This document shows positions 45,301-47,596 of a DNA stretch of 47,596 nt, one piece after another; the stretch's first letter is position 1; every line of letters begins with the position of its first letter. The DNA comes from an uncultured Dokdonia sp. Its GTDB lineage: Bacteria > Bacteroidota > Bacteroidia > Flavobacteriales > Flavobacteriaceae. The translations under genes were made by a program, and so were the position numbers. The notes below the pieces were generated by a model. That model made no database searches, was not told the DNA's origin, and was given only the letters and a program-made list of their open reading frames with translations. Location of the stretch: the NCBI GenBank assembly GCA_938002835.1, contig CALKZS010000121.1, positions 1 through 47,596 of the forward strand. The letters are read 5' to 3'.

Positions 45301-45571
45301 ACAGTTTTTAATCCCAATGGCAATTGCTATAGCTTATGGAATTGGATTTGCAACGGTATTGACATTAGTTGTACTCCCTATTTTCTTATCATTCAGTAAT
45401 TGGATAAAAGCAAATATAAAGTGGCTTATTACTGGTAAGGACGTATCTCCTGAAGAAGTAGAAAGAGCTATAAAAGAACAAAAAGAAGAAGAATACCAAA
45501 ATCTCCCAAACATTGCAATGACAGAGAATCAAGTAAATAAAGATGACATAAAATCATTATATGATGTATAA
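42302..45571 (+). CDS. RND family efflux pump, inner-membrane subunit
   Basis: A 1089-residue AcrB-type transporter with 12 transmembrane helices and two large periplasmic loops. The proton relay motif GILVDDGIVIAEN is in helix 4 at about residue 395-408, and the helix 10-11 GIMVNDGLVLIGKF is also conserved. The C-terminal half contains LMLILLIPLSLPAVAIGHW. A single aspartate pair DD in helix 4, as in the hydrophobe/amphiphile RND subfamily, points to drug, lipid or detergent export rather than a metal. Substrate unknown. Flanked by its adaptor and outer-membrane channel. Confidence 0.95.
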   Translation: MRKIIEYFIRYHVAVNVIVLMFLVFGVFGALSLKSSFFPLVDSQNISISITYPGASPQEIEEGIVLKIEDNLKGLDGVERVTSTSRENGGSINVETAKGENIDFMLLEIKNAVDRVSSFPTGMEPLVVAKVETVRQTISFAVSGDNVPLKTLKDIARQVGNDLRGIDGISQITISGYPDEEIEIAVNQNSLLAYNISFAEVSQAVSRSNILTTGGTIKTDEEEYLIRANNRSYYGNELTNIIIRSNLDGTAIRLKDVAQVRDRFAETANATYFNGNLSVNISITSTNSEDLIEAAESTKEYIEDFNAKHNNIRLNTIEDRSTTLVQRTELLTENAIVGMILVLIFLSLFLNTRLAFWVAFGLPVAFLGMFMIAGYFNVTINVLSLFGMIIVIGILVDDGIVIAENIYQHYERGKSPVQAAIDGTMEVIPPILSAIITTILAFGIFLFLDGRIGNFFAEVSVIVILTLIVSLVEALIILPAHLAHSKALKPVDDTPKSKIAQVFAKLRLINEYGDRVMQWLRDKVYAPILRFALNYKFLTFSFFIVFIILSLSLVSSGIIRVAFFPRVASDTVRVTLNMPNGTNEKITDSIISMIERKAIEVDKELTEKYFKGTDKKLVENFILNIGPGSSTASLSINMLPGEERPDEITSNIVTKSLREKVGPIDGVESLIYGGGGNFGGSPISVSLLGNNIEELKAVKKALKQNLEQNQLLKDVADNDPAGIKEIRLELKESAYALGLSLTDVMFQVRSGFFGTQAQRFQRGQDEIRVWVRYDREGRSSITNLEGMLILTPSGSRVPLQEIASYSIERGDVAINHLEGRREIQVSADIKDVKTTSEVDVMLDIQNNVMPDILSQYPSVAPSYEGQNRERKKLTDSLGPVGLVVLALIYIVIAFTFRSYSQPLMLILLIPLSLPAVAIGHWIHSFSINILSLLGIIALIGIMVNDGLVLIGKFNTNLRNGMTFDDAIFDAGKSRFRAIFLTSITTIAGLAPLIFETSRQAQFLIPMAIAIAYGIGFATVLTLVVLPIFLSFSNWIKANIKWLITGKDVSPEEVERAIKEQKEEEYQNLPNIAMTENQVNKDDIKSLYDV

Positions 45572-45584
45572 CTTTTCTTATATA

Positions 45585-46973
45585 ATGATATCAAAAAAGG
45601 AGTGTTACGTTTTCGCGAAAGCATATATAATATCTCCTCTCTGTATATTGATGTTTATTGTAACAACAAGTCTTTGTGCACAAGAGGCAAGCATAGGAGT
45701 ATTGTCTAAAAAAGAGGCAATGCAGCAAATGCTAGAAAATAATTTTGGGATACAAGTCACAGAAAAAAATATCGAAATTGCAGAAAACAATGCAGATATC
45801 TTAAACTCAAGATATTTACCTTCTGTTTTTGGCCTTGCTGGAGCAAACTGGGATAGAACTTCAAGTGTTACAGATTTTAGTGCAGATGAAAATGGTAATG
45901 TTAGAGAAGCAAACATTATTAATGGTGCAGAGACAACGCGTTATAATGCTTCTATTAATATAGACTGGACACTCTTTGATGGTTTAAATAGATACTATAG
46001 TTACAAGCAATTAAAAGAACGATATAATCTCACGCAATTAGAAGCAAGAGAAACTATAGAAATCACGACAACACAACTTTTTAGTGTGTATTATGAAGTG
46101 GCTAGGCTTCAGGAAAATATTGTAAACCTTGAAGAAGCTCTTGCGATATCACAAAGAAGGTTATTGAGAGCAGAATATCAATTTGAGTATGGACAGGTAA
46201 ATAAACTAGAAATTCTTAATGCAGAGGTAGATATAGTGACAGATAGTACTAATATATTAAACGCACGTCAGAGCTTGCGAAATGTACAACGTGATCTCAA
46301 CGTTGTATTAGCACGTGAAATAGAAGATTTAAAAAGAGTAGATACCACAGTAACCTTTGTAAGTCCTTTATTGATAGATAGCTATATAGAGAAAGCTACA
46401 GAAAACAATGTAAGTCTTCTTCAAGCAGAACAAAATATTATACTCTCTAATTATGACCGTAAGATCGCAAAAGGACTTTTTCTTCCCACGATAGGTCTTA
46501 CTGGAAGTTATGGCTGGAATAGATCTAACAATCCTGCAAGTGCTTTTTTTCCCAGCACAACTAATAATTCTGATGGACTTTCTGCTGGAGCAAGCTTACG
46601 TTGGAATCTCTTTAACGGAGGTACATCTGTCACGTCTATAAAAAATGCAAAGATTAATTTAGAATCTCAAGAGCTTCTCAAAAAGCAGCTTACACAAGAA
46701 ATGAAACGAGATATTGCAAATGCTTTAGGGAATTATAAAAATGCACTTACGATCTATCATTTACAAGAAAAAAATGTAGCAACAAGTAAAGCAAACTTTG
46801 ATAGATCTAATGAACGTTTTAAATTAGGTCAGGTTACTAGCATTGAGTTTAGACAAGCGCAGCTTAATTTGTTAAATGCGCAAACTGCAAAAAATGCAGC
46901 AAAGTACACTGCTAAACTTGCAGAAATAAATCTACTACAACTCACTGGGCAGTTGCTCAATGTAGATTTTTAA
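45585..46973 (+). CDS. TolC-like outer-membrane efflux channel
   Basis: An outer-membrane factor of about 462 residues with an N-terminal signal region (VTTSLCAQ) and two OEP repeats typical of TolC. Segments such as LRAEYQFEYGQVNKLEILNAEVD and RFKLGQVTSIEFRQAQLNLLNAQTA are the helical repeats. ATG at 45585 is taken, since ATG at 45561 overlaps the pump gene and adds residues without any signal. A degenerate palindromic repeat (45607-45622) encodes YVFAKAY inside the signal peptide, making it unusually long. The third part of the RND operon. Confidence 0.92.
   Translation: MISKKECYVFAKAYIISPLCILMFIVTTSLCAQEASIGVLSKKEAMQQMLENNFGIQVTEKNIEIAENNADILNSRYLPSVFGLAGANWDRTSSVTDFSADENGNVREANIINGAETTRYNASINIDWTLFDGLNRYYSYKQLKERYNLTQLEARETIEITTTQLFSVYYEVARLQENIVNLEEALAISQRRLLRAEYQFEYGQVNKLEILNAEVDIVTDSTNILNARQSLRNVQRDLNVVLAREIEDLKRVDTTVTFVSPLLIDSYIEKATENNVSLLQAEQNIILSNYDRKIAKGLFLPTIGLTGSYGWNRSNNPASAFFPSTTNNSDGLSAGASLRWNLFNGGTSVTSIKNAKINLESQELLKKQLTQEMKRDIANALGNYKNALTIYHLQEKNVATSKANFDRSNERFKLGQVTSIEFRQAQLNLLNAQTAKNAAKYTAKLAEINLLQLTGQLLNVDF
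45607..45622. repeat. Degenerate palindromic repeat in the TolC signal region
   Basis: ACGTTTTCGCGAAAGC, one base off consensus on the left, read in frame as VFAKA inside the signal peptide. Confidence 0.8.
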
Positions 46974-46983
46974 AGGTTATTAT

Positions 46984-46996
46984 GCTTTCGCGAAAG
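46984..46996. repeat. Palindromic repeat after the RND operon
   Basis: GCTTTCGCGAAAG, perfect 12-bp core at 46985-46996, 11 bases after the channel's stop codon, and before the IS982 element. Confidence 0.85.
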
Positions 46997-47025
46997 AAAT
47001 AGACACATTGATCATCTAATATTAT

Positions 47026-47596
47026 TTAACGTGAGTTCGATATAAGAAAGTTGATTTTTGTCATTGAAAAAAGTAGAAAATTTAGCAAATTAAAGTATTG
47101 ATTATTAATTGTATAGCTAAATTTTCTCCTATGATTTCTGATGCTAAAATTATTAAAATCTTCTGTAACCTAGATGATTTTACCAAAAAATTTGATGCTG
47201 TTTTAATTAAAAATAGCATCACAAGTGATCTAAAGATCAAAACAAGGAAAAGAAAATCTAAAATGAGTAAAAGTGAAGTAATGACTATTAAGGTTATTTT
47301 CATCTTAAACCCTACAAAAACCTAAAACACTTTTACCTTTATTATGTCTGTAAACATATGACTGATTTCTCTCCTAACCTTGTCTCTTATAATCGATTTG
47401 TAAAATTACAAAAACAAGTTATACAGCCTCTGGCTGTTTATTTAAAGATGCATAGATTAGGTAAATGTTCAGGCATCTCTTTTATTGATTCTACAACACT
47501 AAAAGTGTGTCATTACAAAAGAGAAAAACAAAATAAGGTCTTTAAAGATATTGCACAAAAAAGTGATGGAACATTGGGTTGGTTCTACGGCTTTAA
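47026..47596 (+). mobile_element. IS982-family insertion sequence, left part (cut by window edge)
   Basis: The left terminal repeat ACGTGAGTTCGATATAAG (47029-47046) is followed by the transposase reading frames at 47098-47325 and 47281-47596. A related lone end is at 14200-14223. The right end is outside the window. The element lies in the spacer after tolC and does not break a gene. Confidence 0.8.
47098..47596 (+). pseudogene. IS982 transposase with -1 frameshift (3' end missing)
   Basis: The first part, from a TTG start at 47098, reads KIFCNLDDFTKKFDAVLIKN and SKSEVMTIK, typical of the IS982 N-terminus, and stops at 47325. From about 47292 the -1 frame continues as YFHLKPYKNLKHFYLYYV and then LVSYNRFVKLQK, FIDSTTLKVC and VFKDIAQKSDGTLGWFYGF, the usual catalytic region including the first Asp of the DDE triad (in FIDST). 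Joining needs a one-base change near 47287-47297 (ATTAAGGTTATTTT). No classic slippery heptamer is seen, so I read it as a mutation. The 3' end lies outside the window. Confidence 0.8.

Overview
The window is AT-rich and comes from a Flavobacteriia-type Bacteroidota chromosome. The main evidence is the complete gliding/type IX secretion core gldK-gldL-gldM-gldN, the flavobacterial exosortase pair (XrtF and its partner), TAnnTTTG-like promoter boxes, lack of purine-rich ribosome binding sites, and many lipoproteins. A short palindrome with core CTTTCGCGAAAG recurs at least eleven times, between and inside genes. I infer a marine Flavobacteriaceae related to Dokdonia; this was not tested by any search.

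Layout. Both ends lie in insertion sequences: 2-88 is the start of a probable IS5-like transposase leaving the left edge, and 47026-47596 is the left part of an IS982-family element with a frameshift. From 341 to 2772 there is a repeat-rich lipoprotein and a small membrane protein, followed by the rod-shape operon mreB-mreC-mreD-mrdA-rodA (read right to left, 7073 to 1309) and purH. At 8871-12282 are an FtsX/MacB-type permease, a GAF-type methionine sulfoxide reductase, the exosortase XrtF pair and a DUF3347 lipoprotein. A secreted protein with a C-terminal Hint domain (12646-13884) stands alone beside a gene-poor stretch holding a lone IS982 end and a 239-bp MITE-like element.

14851-18466 is a coherent run of five genes around metal handling: an HYC_CC_PP protein, an outer-membrane transporter-like protein, a two-domain HMA protein, an NHL-propeller lipoprotein with a His-rich tail, and an HMA domain fused to a MauE-like membrane protein. 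After it comes a decayed gene region (18528-19271). Then, on the minus strand, come groL/groS with a good candidate sigma-54 promoter, secG, a repeat-type hypothetical protein, lptE, a sigma-54 activator, a YcxB-like protein and miaB.

On the plus strand follow an LpxR-like lipid A deacylase, a membrane protein, topA, an arginase-fold protein that has lost half of the metal ligands, gldKLMN, an FAD oxidoreductase, a DUF983 protein (minus strand), an ABC-F ATPase, and a tripartite RND efflux operon (adaptor, pump, TolC-like channel). Most genes are conserved housekeeping or envelope functions. The least ordinary points are the palindromic repeat family that also enters reading frames, the degenerate arginase-like gene upstream of gldK, the HMA/MauE/NHL metal cluster, the Hint protein, and the -24/-12 promoter at groS.
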